Assembly (NCBI GenBank): GCA_044223975.1
Contig: JBGALI010000012.1
Span: 62,001 to 126,000, forward strand
Length of the DNA: 64,000 nt
Reading direction: 5' to 3'
From: CAZCPB01 sp044223975
GTDB lineage: Bacteria > Planctomycetota > Phycisphaerae > Phycisphaerales > UBA1924
This document shows positions 1 through 7,026 of this stretch, in pieces. Numbering within the stretch: position 1 is the stretch's first letter; the number at the start of each line of letters is the position of its first letter. Made by a program: the position numbers and the translations under genes. The notes below the pieces were generated by a model. It was not told where the DNA came from. It saw only the letters and a program-made list of their open reading frames with translations, and did not search any database.

Positions 1-184
1 CCGCTGTGGCTGGGCTCAACGCGTAGTTCGCGGCCCTGGAGCCGAGAATGTCGTCGATTCGACGCTGGTATTCCTCCGCTGTGCGATACGTGACCTTCCC
101 AAGCCGAAGCCACTGGCGGACTCCGGCCGGGGAGGGAAAGAAGGCAATGGCGTAGGACTTGCCGATCTTGACGATGCTGCTCAT
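1..184 (-). CDS. Site-specific integrase, N-terminal part (cut by window edge)
   Basis: About 61 residues are visible, starting at the ATG at 184-182 and running off the left edge. The protein begins MSSIVKIGKSYAIAFF and then has RQWLRLGKVTYRTAEEYQRRI. This resembles the N-terminal arm-binding region of planctomycete phage-type tyrosine integrases, which carry an RKxxRLGKxxxRxAE segment. The catalytic domain lies outside the window, so the family call rests on this segment alone. The ATG overlaps the stop of the Xre gene (ATGA, 181-184), so repressor and integrase are probably co-transcribed and translationally coupled. It would integrate and excise the element occupying 1-6.8 kb. Confidence 0.7.
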   Translation of the reverse strand, partial: MSSIVKIGKSYAIAFFPSPAGVRQWLRLGKVTYRTAEEYQRRIDDILGSRAANYALSPATA

Positions 185-399
185 GACTTCCCCTTCCGCT
201 TGGCGATGGCCGCGGGAAACGTGATCTTCGCCCCGAGTGCCGCGAGGATGGCGTCGGCGCTTGTGAGGCTCAAATCCCCATCCCCCCGAAGGAACCGGGC
301 CACGCTCGTTTCAATTACTCCGCTTCGCTTGGCAACGGCGTAGCCCGTGAGCCCCTGCCGTTTCACTTCGGCGCGAATTCGGTCGGCGAGTGACTTCAT
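181..399 (-). CDS. Xre/Cro-type HTH repressor
   Basis: A 72-residue protein, nearly all one helix-turn-helix domain: MKSLADRIRAEVKRQ, then GYAVAKRSGV (helix 2) and ETSVARFLRGDG (recognition helix), ending in a basic KRKGKS tail. The frame is open to 549, but the ATG at 399 is preferred because the Xre domain begins there and a strong promoter ends just before it. It is followed by the integrase with ATGA overlap and is divergent from a small HTH protein, the layout of phage and ICE immunity/excision switches. It probably represses its own promoter and perhaps the rightward genes through the inverted repeat at 423-440. Confidence 0.8.
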   Translation of the reverse strand: MKSLADRIRAEVKRQGLTGYAVAKRSGVIETSVARFLRGDGDLSLTSADAILAALGAKITFPAAIAKRKGKS

Positions 400-405
400 G
401 GCATC

Positions 406-434
406 ACGATACAAGCAACTTGGCACGCTGTCAA
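406..434 (-). promoter_or_regulatory. Promoter for the xre-int transcript, apparently leaderless
   Basis: On the minus strand a perfect -35 TTGACA (434-429) is followed by 17 nt and a -10 TATCGT (411-406). Only six bases separate the -10 from the ATG at 399, so the transcript would start at or next to the start codon and carry no ribosome-binding site. Confidence 0.7.
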
Positions 435-440
435 GCGTGC
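423..440. promoter_or_regulatory. Candidate operator overlapping the xre -35 box
   Basis: A perfect inverted repeat, GCACGCT (423-429), spacer GTCA, AGCGTGC (434-440). The spacer and arm edges overlap the TTGACA -35 hexamer, so a bound dimer would block RNA polymerase. The likely ligand is the Xre protein encoded just downstream; that is inference from position. Confidence 0.55.
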
Positions 441-563
441 TAGTACGGACTTCCTTGCCAATCTTCCGAACTCGGCTTGGCTTTGAGTGGACAGAGCGCA
501 AAAGGGGTCGATATTGGATGTGGACGCTGCCCTTTGCGGCTTCCTTCACTTGGAGACTGAAAC

Positions 564-824
564 ATGCGAGAAGGACACGGCAGCGGCGCGGACTTGGATT
601 CTGGCCTTTGGCTTCCCGGCGAAGCAGCGCGGTTCTTGAAGATCAGCACGCGGACGCTGTTCGCGTTAGAGAGCAAAGGAAAGGTCCGTTCGGTGCGGTT
701 CGGCCGCAGCGTCCGCTACCACCCGGCCGATGTGCGGGACTTTGTGTCCCAGCATCGTCGGCACGAGCCCCGCGAGCCTGTTGCTGTCCACAACTGTGGA
801 AGCGTGGCCAGCAACAAGGGCTAA
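564..824 (+). CDS. Small HTH (excisionase-family) DNA-binding protein
   Basis: 86 residues. The core GLWLPGEAARFLKISTRTL followed by FALESKGKVRSVRFGRSVRY and HPADVRDFV is the HTH_17/excisionase-type MerR-like fold: helix-turn-helix, a wing with a basic strand, and a closing helix. A GGAG lies 8 nt before the ATG. It is the first gene of the rightward arm, divergent from xre-int and just upstream of the primase. The position suits a recombination directionality factor or a replication/transcription switch; sequence alone cannot tell which. Confidence 0.7.
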   Translation: MREGHGSGADLDSGLWLPGEAARFLKISTRTLFALESKGKVRSVRFGRSVRYHPADVRDFVSQHRRHEPREPVAVHNCGSVASNKG

Positions 825-836
825 AGCGCCACGGCT

Positions 837-2237
837 GTGGCAAGGCGAGGGATTCAATTGAGCGAAGACAAGGCGATGGGCGCGGGAGCGGCTTCGGTTG
901 ATCGTGCGGAGCAAATCGGGCGGCTCGCTGCCGTGCTGTTTGAGCCGATGGACTGGGTAGAAGTTCGCACAGTGTGGCCAGACCGCTCGGCCGGTTCGTC
1001 GCGGTGGTGCCGAGCAAACGAGATGGCATCGGCCGAGATGGTCGACTGGATGGGGGCCCAGAACGCGCGGGGACTTGGCATCTTCTACGGCGTGAACCCT
1101 CGCAAGCGAAGTGGCGGCAGCACGGGCGCCGATGTGGCCCTGGCACGGTGCGTGTTCGCGGACTTTGACAACGGCACCGACGTAGCGACCGCCCGCGCCA
1201 AGATTCAGGACGTGGGACTTCCCGCCGCGACGGCAATCGTCGGGAGCGGGCACGGAGTTCATGTGTACTGGCGGCTAGACGAGCCGCTTGCAGACTTGGA
1301 GCGCGCCAAGGCCATCCAGAAGGGCATCGCCGCACACGCGGGGTCGGACGCGAAAGTTTTCGACGCGCCGCGAATCCTCCGCGTCCCCGGATTCCTGAAC
1401 ACCAAGCTCCCACACGCTCCCGTTGTGCTCATCGAATCTGACGCGGGCAGGACCTATCCACTCGCGGAGTTTCCGGGGCATGACAAGCCCTTCTCAAAGG
1501 GCGCGAGTGCGCTTGTACCATCAGTGCCATCGGTAGCATCGGGTGGGGATGGGACTGATGGGACTGATGGGACTGATGGGACTGATGGGACTGATGGTAC
1601 AAGCCCACCCCGCTCCCTGATGCACGATCCCCGAGTCGTGGACGCCATCGACGCATGGGCCCTCACGGCGTTCGGTCAACGGCGTGCACGACTCTGGGGC
1701 TTAGTGACTTCTCTCAAGAACATCCCGGGCATGGAATCTTCGACTGACATGGACCTTCAGCCTGTCGTCATGGCGTGGCTGGGCAAGAACATGGCTTTCG
1801 TCGAGTCCACAGACCCCCGCGTGACAATCGCGGACCTGGAGGAATGCGTGTCGAGATATGACCCCGCCAAGTTCAACCAGTGCATCGGGAACGCGTACGC
1901 GTGGGCCCTGACGCAACCGCCGCACCCGCTGCTGGTCGACAACATCGTTTCCGAGCGCGCGACGCTGGCAAGGATGTTCGAATTTCTCCATCGCTGGCAC
2001 TCAAAGGACGGAGTGTTCTGGGCGGGACAGTCGCGACTCGCCGAGCCGTTCCGCGTATCCCAGCAACTCATGGCACTTTGGATCAAAGGGCTAATTAGGC
2101 TGGGCATTGTGAAGGTCGAAGAGAAGGGAACTCGGCGCCGCGTGGTTGATGGGAAGGTCGTGCCCGCGCGGGCCACGACGTACCGATACCTTTTGCCGAT
2201 CGACAACACGGCCGCGCCCGCCGCCGCGGCGGCCTAA
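837..2237 (+). CDS. RepB-like DNA primase (element replication protein)
   Basis: 466 residues from GTG 837; a TTG at 858 has a better-placed GGCGAGGG and may be the true start. Residues ~110-200 match the RepB-like primase domain: CVFADFDNGTD with acidic metal ligands, SGHGVHVYWRLDEP, and RILRVPGFLNTKLP. A low-complexity DGT repeat follows (~238-255). A C-terminal winged-helix-like part (~375-460) contains SQQLMALWIKGLIRLGIVKV. Such proteins prime replication of plasmids and phage satellites. It lies between the excisionase-like gene and a palindrome-rich gene-free stretch that could be its origin. No helicase is seen next to it, so the host enzyme would be needed. Confidence 0.75.
   Translation: MARRGIQLSEDKAMGAGAASVDRAEQIGRLAAVLFEPMDWVEVRTVWPDRSAGSSRWCRANEMASAEMVDWMGAQNARGLGIFYGVNPRKRSGGSTGADVALARCVFADFDNGTDVATARAKIQDVGLPAATAIVGSGHGVHVYWRLDEPLADLERAKAIQKGIAAHAGSDAKVFDAPRILRVPGFLNTKLPHAPVVLIESDAGRTYPLAEFPGHDKPFSKGASALVPSVPSVASGGDGTDGTDGTDGTDGTDGTSPPRSLMHDPRVVDAIDAWALTAFGQRRARLWGLVTSLKNIPGMESSTDMDLQPVVMAWLGKNMAFVESTDPRVTIADLEECVSRYDPAKFNQCIGNAYAWALTQPPHPLLVDNIVSERATLARMFEFLHRWHSKDGVFWAGQSRLAEPFRVSQQLMALWIKGLIRLGIVKVEEKGTRRRVVDGKVVPARATTYRYLLPIDNTAAPAAAAA
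1511..1604. repeat. 9-bp tandem repeat array inside a long inverted repeat
   Basis: Five perfect copies of GGGACTGAT (1551-1595) encode DGT triplets in the primase. Three diverged reverse-complement copies (1517-1543) precede them. The whole is bounded by perfect 15-bp inverted arms, 1511-1525 and 1590-1604. The DNA could form a cruciform and the mRNA a hairpin. Confidence 0.9.
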
Positions 2238-2505
2238 GTGCCCACGCCATCGCATCAGGTGTCCCGGCGGACGAATCCCGCCACGCCATGCCGTGTATTG
2301 CCCTAACGAAACCACAGGAAGTCGCAAGAAGAAGGGGAACGATTCCTGGCTTGCCACGGCCCGGGCCGGAGCGATGGCGATGGCCATTGCCTCTAGGGGT
2401 CTGGCACTTGCGAGCAAGTCAAGCGGTCAGCACCGGTCCAGACAGACGCGTCGGTTGCTATGCAGGGTCTCTTCACCTTGCCCGCGGCGTTGCCGGTGCC
2501 ACGCG

Positions 2506-2539
2506 TCCACAGTTGTGGATGTTTCGACGGTCGAAACAT
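2506..2539. repeat. Composite repeat copy 1: TCCACAGTTGTGGA box plus 21-nt palindrome
   Basis: TCCACAGTTGTGGA (2506-2519) is itself near-palindromic. It runs into ATGTTTCGAC-G-GTCGAAACAT (2519-2539), a perfect palindrome around one central base. The first box in reverse complement also occurs near 788 at the end of the excisionase-like gene. Confidence 0.85.
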
Positions 2540-3042
2540 TCACCCGACGACCCATAGTCTCCTGTCACGCTCCCAGAATGCGGCCGCACGACCCCGTCAA
2601 CGCTGTTTCCTCTCGTCCCCGAGTCGGCGGCGCATCACTTCGCGCATCACTCGCGGGAGCTTCCACCCCCATCCCGTGCGCCATTCCATGCGCCATGCGA
2701 GCGTAAACCACTGTGAATCAAGGCCCGACACTCGGCTAGGCTGGCCGCGTGCGTGCGCGTGGCGTTGCTGGGCGTTGGTGGGCGTGGTGGTGGCCGTGGC
2801 CACGGCGCCCGCGTTGCGTGGTCCTGGCCGTGCTGGCCGTGGCCGTGGCGCCGCGAGCCCGGGACGATGGTGGTGGAACACGCGCGCCGTCGCGTGCGTC
2901 GGCGCGGGCGCGGGCGACCCCCACGGGGGGAAGCGGCTCGGCGACCATCTATCAACGAGCCCTCGCAATTTTCTGCAACAAAAGCACAAGGGGTCGACTT
3001 GAAATCGACTATCGACGGGTACGCTGCTTCCGCGCCGCACTC

Positions 3043-3080
3043 TCCGCAGTTGTGGACGCAATGTTTCGACCGTCGAAACA
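3043..3080. repeat. Composite repeat copy 2
   Basis: TCCGCAGTTGTGGA (3043-3056) is followed after five bases by the perfect palindrome TGTTTCGAC-C-GTCGAAACA (3062-3080). The order and spacing are almost those of copy 1. Confidence 0.85.
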
Positions 3081-3112
3081 CTGCCGCCCCTTTGCAATCG
3101 TCATCGTCCGTC

Positions 3113-3140
3113 GGCAATGTTTCGGCGTCGAAACATTGCC
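3113..3140. repeat. Palindrome copy 3, 12-bp arms
   Basis: GGCAATGTTTCG (3113-3124), spacer GCGT, CGAAACATTGCC (3129-3140). The core is the same as copies 1 and 2 with longer arms. It lacks the TTGTGGA box and sits 33 nt after copy 2. Confidence 0.85.
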
Positions 3141-3344
3141 CCCCACCCGCTCCCCTTGCCTTGGCCGCCGGTCGTCGCTTCGCCTCGAAGATCGGCGGCC
3201 TTGCTCGTTCCTTTCCGCTGCGCGACTTGGCCCTAAGCGGGCGCCGCGTGGCGTCGTCTTCGTCGCTTCCGCGCCAGCGTGCTGCCCTTGCTGGCGCGGA
3301 AGTTTTTCCCCTTTCACGTCGGCATCGGCCGACACGGAGTCACA

Positions 3345-3533
3345 ATGTCCGAGACGAATACCGCAAAGCCGTTCACGTCCGCCGCGGAGCGCGATGCCGC
3401 GTTCAGAAGCCCAAAGTACGCGCCTGAGCGGCCCAACGGATCGGGTCCCAATCCGCAGCACGACGCTGCGTATCGGGCCGAAGTCCTGGCACGCATGGCC
3501 GCCACGGAAGCCACCGGGAGGAAGCTCTCTTGA
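3345..3533 (+). CDS. Small hypothetical protein
   Basis: 62 residues starting MSETNTAKPFTSAAERDAA, polar and proline-rich, with no domain I recognise. The ATG at 3345 is chosen because GGAG lies about 6 nt upstream and the longer open frame has no such signal. It is the first gene of a four-gene operon and overlaps the next gene at TTGA (3530-3533), which implies coupled translation. Confidence 0.55.
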   Translation: MSETNTAKPFTSAAERDAAFRSPKYAPERPNGSGPNPQHDAAYRAEVLARMAATEATGRKLS

Positions 3534-4057
3534 ACGAACCCACCACCACCACCACCACCTCCCCCGTTTCCCCTGGAGACCTTGCAATCGCTCTCCGGGA
3601 TCGCCATCGCTCGGGCCTGGTCGAAGCACTCAAGACCTACAGGGCCGCTGCCGCCGCGGGCGACGTTACTGCGATGGCCAAGTCCGCGGACCAACTCGGA
3701 CTGACTGACGATGAGATCGTGAGCGACGCCACGGCGTTGGCGACGGTGTCTGAACTTGACGCATCCATTGCGGGCTTTGCCACCGACTTGGCAAATCTGC
3801 GCGACGCTGCCGACATGGACCGTGAAGACGCTGCTTTGGCGGAGCAGATGGCCATCGCCACCCGCCCGATGGCAGAGAAGCGCGCGGCGATTGCGACGGA
3901 GCGGGCCAAGATCGCCAAGTTGAAGGAAGAGACGAACGGGCTTGAAGAGGCCCTGCGGAGCGCCCGCCGCGGTTCACCCCGACTCTTCGAACCCGACATC
4001 ACACTCGCCGCGGCCCGCAGCACGCCCCTCGGTGCGGCCTACTTCGAACGGAGCTGA
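3530..4057 (+). CDS. Hypothetical coiled-coil protein with TTG start
   Basis: 175 residues. After a run of six threonines and a short helix, residues ~90-145 are Ala/Glu/Lys/Arg-rich with heptad-like spacing (AEQMAIATRPMAEKRAAIAT, then ERAKIAKLKEETNGLEEALR), a predicted coiled coil. The TTG start overlaps the upstream stop and has GGGAGGAAG 7 nt before it, so reinitiation is likely. No family recognised. The position between small genes of a replicon suggests an accessory or scaffold role, but nothing in the sequence proves this. Confidence 0.6.
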   Translation: MNEPTTTTTTSPVSPGDLAIALRDRHRSGLVEALKTYRAAAAAGDVTAMAKSADQLGLTDDEIVSDATALATVSELDASIAGFATDLANLRDAADMDREDAALAEQMAIATRPMAEKRAAIATERAKIAKLKEETNGLEEALRSARRGSPRLFEPDITLAAARSTPLGAAYFERS

Positions 4058-4064
4058 AATCTAC

Positions 4065-4421
4065 ATGACCAAGAACACCAAGCCCCCGCCCACCCAACGC
4101 GCGCGGATGCTCGAACTTTTCAACCGTCTGGTTGACCTACTCCTGACGCTGCTTCGCCGCGGCCGTCCGATGGTCGGCCCCGACGGCGCGATCATGGTCG
4201 ACGCCAACGGTAAGGCGATTTACAAGGACATCGGCGCGGCTGATATGGCCGTGTGCGTGTCGCTGCTTCGCCTGGCTGGCCTTCGGGCCACGCTCAATGC
4301 GCCGCAGACAGAGCTTGCCGCGATGATGGAACGCGCCAGAGCGGCCGGGTGGCGCTCGCCCGAGTCGGTGCCCCCGGCCGCGGCGGACGGCGCCGGGGAG
4401 GACGACGATGCCGAGGACTGA
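4065..4421 (+). CDS. Hypothetical protein, acidic C-terminus
   Basis: 118 residues. The N-terminal half is a basic amphipathic helix (RMLELFNRLVDLLLTLLRRG), then a GPDGAIMVDANGKAIY hairpin, a helix, and a very acidic end (GEDDDAED). Helix plus acidic tail is loosely reminiscent of small packaging or regulator proteins of phages, but I cannot assign a family. A GGAG lies 11 nt before the ATG. The 3' end overlaps the next gene by 14 nt. Confidence 0.55.
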   Translation: MTKNTKPPPTQRARMLELFNRLVDLLLTLLRRGRPMVGPDGAIMVDANGKAIYKDIGAADMAVCVSLLRLAGLRATLNAPQTELAAMMERARAAGWRSPESVPPAAADGAGEDDDAED

Positions 4422-4806
4422 CCTTCCGCGCGATCATCGCAAGCCGATCCCTCCCGAAAATCGGCTCCTGCTCGATGCCGACCACGTCGCACGCTTGCTC
4501 TCTGTCAGTCGCTACACCATCTTGGCGTGGCGGAAGCAAGGACTCATGCCCCAGCCCGTCGAGTTCTCCGCTGGCACCGTTTTGTGGAGAGTCCGCGAGA
4601 TCGAGGCTTGGGTGGTGGCCTCGTGCCCCGCCATGGCCGATTGGACCTGGCGTCCCACGGTTTCGGCGCGACTTGACGCCTACATCCGTTGTCAGTCCCG
4701 GGAGATCAAGGACATGCAAGAATCCCTGGACGCGGCACTCCGCGCGAAGGCCGCAGGCGCGACGACGATCCCGGTCTCGCTCGCTCCCGACTCGCCCACT
4801 CTGTAA
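4408..4806 (+). CDS. AlpA/MerR-like HTH protein
   Basis: 132 residues. Residues 20-68 form an AlpA/excisionase-type winged helix-turn-helix: LLLDADHVARLLSVSRYTIL, AWRKQGLMPQPVEF, then LWRVREIEAWV. A C-terminal helix with CQSREIKDMQESLDAALRAK may mediate oligomerisation. The start lies inside the upstream gene, so translation is probably coupled. It is the last gene of the operon, followed by a strong terminator. It could be an excisionase, a regulator or a packaging protein. Confidence 0.6.
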   Translation: MPRTDLPRDHRKPIPPENRLLLDADHVARLLSVSRYTILAWRKQGLMPQPVEFSAGTVLWRVREIEAWVVASCPAMADWTWRPTVSARLDAYIRCQSREIKDMQESLDAALRAKAAGATTIPVSLAPDSPTL

Positions 4807-4861
4807 TTGCCGCGGCGGCCTGTTCGCCTACTGGCCTTCTACATCGCCGCGTTCGCATTTG

Positions 4862-4895
4862 CCCCGCCCTGGCGAAAGCCGGGGGCGGGGTTTTT
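4862..4895 (+). terminator. Rho-independent terminator of the 3345-4806 operon
   Basis: CCCCGCCCTGGC, a GAAA tetraloop, and GCCGGGGGCGGGG form a GC-rich stem with one mismatch and one bulge, followed by TTTTT (4891-4895). It lies 55 nt after the last stop codon. Confidence 0.85.
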
Positions 4896-4981
4896 CGGTT
4901 GTGTCCCTTGGTGTCCGCATATTGCTGGTTGTTCGGACTTGTGATCCGTGGTAGCCTGCGCCCTTTGGGGGGGCACGCAAA

Positions 4982-5215
4982 ATGAACGCGAAGAACGTCG
5001 GAGCCTACTTGGCCGTGGGTGGCGGCGCGCTCTTGTACCTTGCTTTCGTCGGCTCGCTCGTGACGGGCTGTGGCTGGGTGCTGTTCTACTCCGAATGGCA
5101 CTGGTTCGCCAAGGTGATGGCCGCGATCATCCTGTTGCCGTTCCTGCCCCACGCGATTGGCTTGCTGGTGACCCTCGTTACGCTGGCAGGCAGCATCGGA
5201 AAGCGACCGGGCTAG
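4982..5215 (+). CDS. Small two-helix membrane protein
   Basis: 77 residues. Two hydrophobic segments are visible, at about residues 8-34 and 43-70, separated by a short YSEWHWFAK loop, with a basic C-terminus GKRPG. No family recognised. The start ATG follows a G-run but no clean ribosome-binding site. The gene converges on the next one and their stop codons interlock in the palindrome CTAG (5212-5215). Confidence 0.5.
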   Translation: MNAKNVGAYLAVGGGALLYLAFVGSLVTGCGWVLFYSEWHWFAKVMAAIILLPFLPHAIGLLVTLVTLAGSIGKRPG

Positions 5216-5769
5216 TGCGGGCCCGCGTGGTCATTGGGCGCCGCCGTCAACCGTTCCACCAAAGATTTCGGCTCGGGCGCTGGATCGCAATACTCCACAC
5301 CCCAAGTAGCGATGGTCAAATCTTTGCCGCGGTAGACCAGAATCTCGCGCTTCCGGCTGAAAACCCACAGGCTCACGGCGCCGCCCTGGCGAAGCAGCTG
5401 ACTCATGAACGCCGATCCCTGAGCGCTAAGCACAAACTCGGCGCAATCGTTCGTCTCAATGGCGTCCGCGCGCCCGTGGATGTGCATCCCATACTGTTGA
5501 ACGACGCCATTCGTTGACACCCCGCGCATCACGGCACGAGGTTCTGGAATCGGGTTGTTGCCCGTGTTGGTGGCAATCGCGCGAATTGTCCGTTCGCCAC
5601 CTTCTTCGTGCATGGCAATTTGAACGCTGACGCGGAGCCGCTTCGCCTCTTGTTCGCGTTGTTTGTCCCGCCGCTCAATGCCAAATTCGATGGCCCGCAA
5701 CACGGCGAGACTTCCAGAAATGACCGTACCCGTCAAGCCGAGATAGAAGGCGGCATCATCCATGGGCAA
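5212..5769 (-). CDS. Hypothetical membrane-anchored protein
   Basis: 185 residues. A short N-terminal hydrophobic stretch (AAFYLGLTGTVISGSLAVL) is followed by a charged helix (ERRDKQREQEAKRLR). A probable beta-rich domain comes next, with RTIRAIATNTGNNPI and VSLWVFSRKREILVYRGKD. One membrane helix plus a cytoplasmic domain fits what is visible. I do not recognise the family; its place at the right side of the mobile replicon makes it accessory cargo. It converges with the small membrane protein, sharing four bases. Confidence 0.5.
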   Translation of the reverse strand: MPMDDAAFYLGLTGTVISGSLAVLRAIEFGIERRDKQREQEAKRLRVSVQIAMHEEGGERTIRAIATNTGNNPIPEPRAVMRGVSTNGVVQQYGMHIHGRADAIETNDCAEFVLSAQGSAFMSQLLRQGGAVSLWVFSRKREILVYRGKDLTIATWGVEYCDPAPEPKSLVERLTAAPNDHAGPH

Positions 5770-5808
5770 TGCTAGTTGCTCTGGAATCGCTGCGGCAGAG
5801 CGTTCGGT

Positions 5809-6306
5809 TCACTCCTGCCGCACTCGTGCCCCACCCTGCCGCCCCCATGCCACCCTAAGCACTTGCACCGCCTGAACCACCTGCCGTGCCGTGCAACCGA
5901 GCGAAGCCGCTGCGTGGGCTGTACCGCCTGTGCGTACCACCATCGCCACACGCTCGGCCGTGGTCTCGCTGGCAATGCCCAGCACACTCGCCACGCTCGC
6001 GCTCGTGTCCCTTGCCCGCTCGTGCGGCTCGCGCTGGCCCAGTTGCTCGGGCGGTTCGCGGTGCTGGCTCCGGCGCCGACTCGCGCCACGCTCGCGGTGC
6101 CAGTTGTCCAGCACGCGGCGCCGCGCGTTGCGAGCCACGCACCTGGCGAAGTCGTCCCCGTCGAATCGGTCGGCGATGGCATTGCACACGAGCCACGCCT
6201 CGCCGAAGTGCTCGGCCGCGGCCGTGCCCGTGGCCTTGCCGACTTGCCGCGCTATCGACTCGGCCAGCGCGAGCACTTCGGCCCGCGTGACTTGGCCCGT
6301 GGCCAT
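5809..6306 (-). CDS. Sigma-70-region-2-like/HTH protein of the mobile element
   Basis: 165 residues from the ATG at 6306, chosen over an upstream ATG because AGGGGAGA lies 5 nt before it. Residues ~48-75 (DGDDFARCVARNARRRVLDNWHRERG) look like the sigma region 2 motif, in which a DFxxxLxRxARNRVLDxWRRE-like pattern contacts core polymerase and the -10. Residues ~124-150 contain a possible HTH (GGTAHAAASLGCTARQVVQA) in place of region 4. It could be a small sigma-like activator or only a DNA-binding protein. The match is visual and weakly supported outside that motif. Confidence 0.5.
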   Translation of the reverse strand: MATGQVTRAEVLALAESIARQVGKATGTAAAEHFGEAWLVCNAIADRFDGDDFARCVARNARRRVLDNWHRERGASRRRSQHREPPEQLGQREPHERARDTSASVASVLGIASETTAERVAMVVRTGGTAHAAASLGCTARQVVQAVQVLRVAWGRQGGARVRQE

Positions 6307-6377
6307 GGTCTCTCCCCTTGCCCCTGAATGGCCCGTGGCACGCTCTCGCACGCCCGGGCCGTTGGATGGTCGGTCAA

Positions 6378-6578
6378 TCACGCGAAGGCAAGGCGGCCCC
6401 CTGGCGTGACACGGGCGCGGTACGTCGCTACGACGGCGTCGCGCTCGCGGAGCGTGACGGTCCGGCCGTCGATGTTGACGACGAAGAACCCCCCTTGCCC
6501 GTGATGAGCGACGGCAGCGTTAGCGATGGTGGAATCGCGGAACGATGCGAGGGCGCGGCGCGTGGTGGACTTGGACAT
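6378..6578 (-). CDS. Small hypothetical protein
   Basis: 66 residues, starting MSKSTTRRALASFRDSTIAN and containing GGFFVVNIDGRTVTLRERDA and VVATYRARV, a probable small beta-sheet fold. An AAAGG sits 8 nt before the ATG at 6578; a TTG six bases further up is a weaker alternative. It precedes the sigma-like gene on the same strand by 71 nt. No family recognised. Confidence 0.5.
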   Translation of the reverse strand: MSKSTTRRALASFRDSTIANAAVAHHGQGGFFVVNIDGRTVTLRERDAVVATYRARVTPGGRLAFA

Positions 6579-6806
6579 GTTCAAAGCCTTTCTGGTCCGG
6601 CGAGTGTGAGTGATGCCGAGCCCGTGCCGGTGCCGGGTCGGCGGACGGTCATTGAGCAGCGATGGCGAGTATCCGGGCGCGGGTCTCCGGGGGGAGGCTC
6701 GGCCATGCCTCGGCTACCCTTCGGAGTTCAGGGTCTTGGAGTGCCGTGAGAAGTGATGCGCTTTCTGATGCGCCTTCCCGCGACAATCCGAGAAACTGGG
6801 CAAAAA

Positions 6807-6879
6807 GGCCCTGTAGCTCAGCGGTTAGAGCAGGCGACTCATAATCGCTTGGTCCCGGGTTCGAATCCCGGCGGGGCCA
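6807..6879 (+). tRNA. tRNA-Ile2 (anticodon CAT, lysidine-modified type)
   Basis: A full cloverleaf: acceptor GGCCCTG/CGGGGCC, D arm GCTC/GAGC, anticodon stem GGCGA/TCGCT around CTCATAA, T arm CCGGG-TTCGAAT-CCCGG, discriminator A; CCA is not encoded. The D arm, anticodon arm and variable region closely follow E. coli tRNA-Ile2 (ileX) rather than initiator or elongator Met, so the C34 is probably converted to lysidine to read AUA. No clear promoter is visible upstream. Confidence 0.9.
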
Positions 6880-6880
6880 T
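6835..6880. repeat. Attachment-site copy inside tRNA-Ile2
   Basis: From the anticodon stem to one base past the tRNA 3' end this sequence recurs at 26024-26069 in the same orientation: 42 of 46 positions are identical and the last 30 are perfect. tRNA 3' halves are the classic attB of tyrosine integrases. Confidence 0.75.
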
Positions 6881-7026
6881 TCGGCACAGAAGCGCACCGA
6901 CGCGCAAGCCCTAGCACGGGCGACGGTTGCGGGATCGGGCCAAATCCGACCGAATGCGCCCGACCAAGCGATTGCAGCGCCGTGCGCTATCGTGCGCGGC
7001 GGTGCTGCAGCGCAATTTGCAGCGTG

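Larger units (their letters stand above)
2238..3344. other. Gene-free stretch, candidate replication origin or partition region
   Basis: No frame here encodes a credible protein; the long open frames are Arg/Pro-rich and contradict each other. The stretch contains three large palindromes (2519-2539, 3061-3080, 3113-3140), two copies of a TCCrCAGTTGTGGA sequence directly before the first two, a GTGG-rich low-complexity segment (about 2750-2850), and a locally AT-richer part near 2950-2990. It follows the primase gene. These are the usual ingredients of an iteron-type origin or a centromere, but no function is proven. Confidence 0.5.
6649..6897 (-). pseudogene. Integrase-like C-terminal tail read through the tRNA gene
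   Basis: The frame runs antisense through the whole tRNA (WPRRDSNPGPSDYESPALTA) and continues for about 50 codons that look like protein: ASESASLLTALQDPELRRVA then EAWPSLPPETRARILAIAAQ. Antisense-tRNA peptides at integrase C-termini are familiar where the attachment site overlaps the int gene, and an AWPxLPxxxRAxIxAx ending is one I associate with planctomycete integrases. In the excised circle of the left element this segment would lie directly downstream of the integrase that begins at 184, so it may be the detached 3' end of that gene. It may instead be a chance frame. Confidence 0.4.

Noticed and set aside
2749..3708. 319-codon frame across the palindrome region
   Set aside because: Low-complexity Arg/Pro/Trp sequence with a His run from a CAC repeat; overlaps the better-supported genes at 3345 and 3530.
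1..6806. Prophage with structural genes
   Set aside because: No capsid, portal, tail or large terminase gene is present in the visible part, so the element is described as a mobile replicon only.
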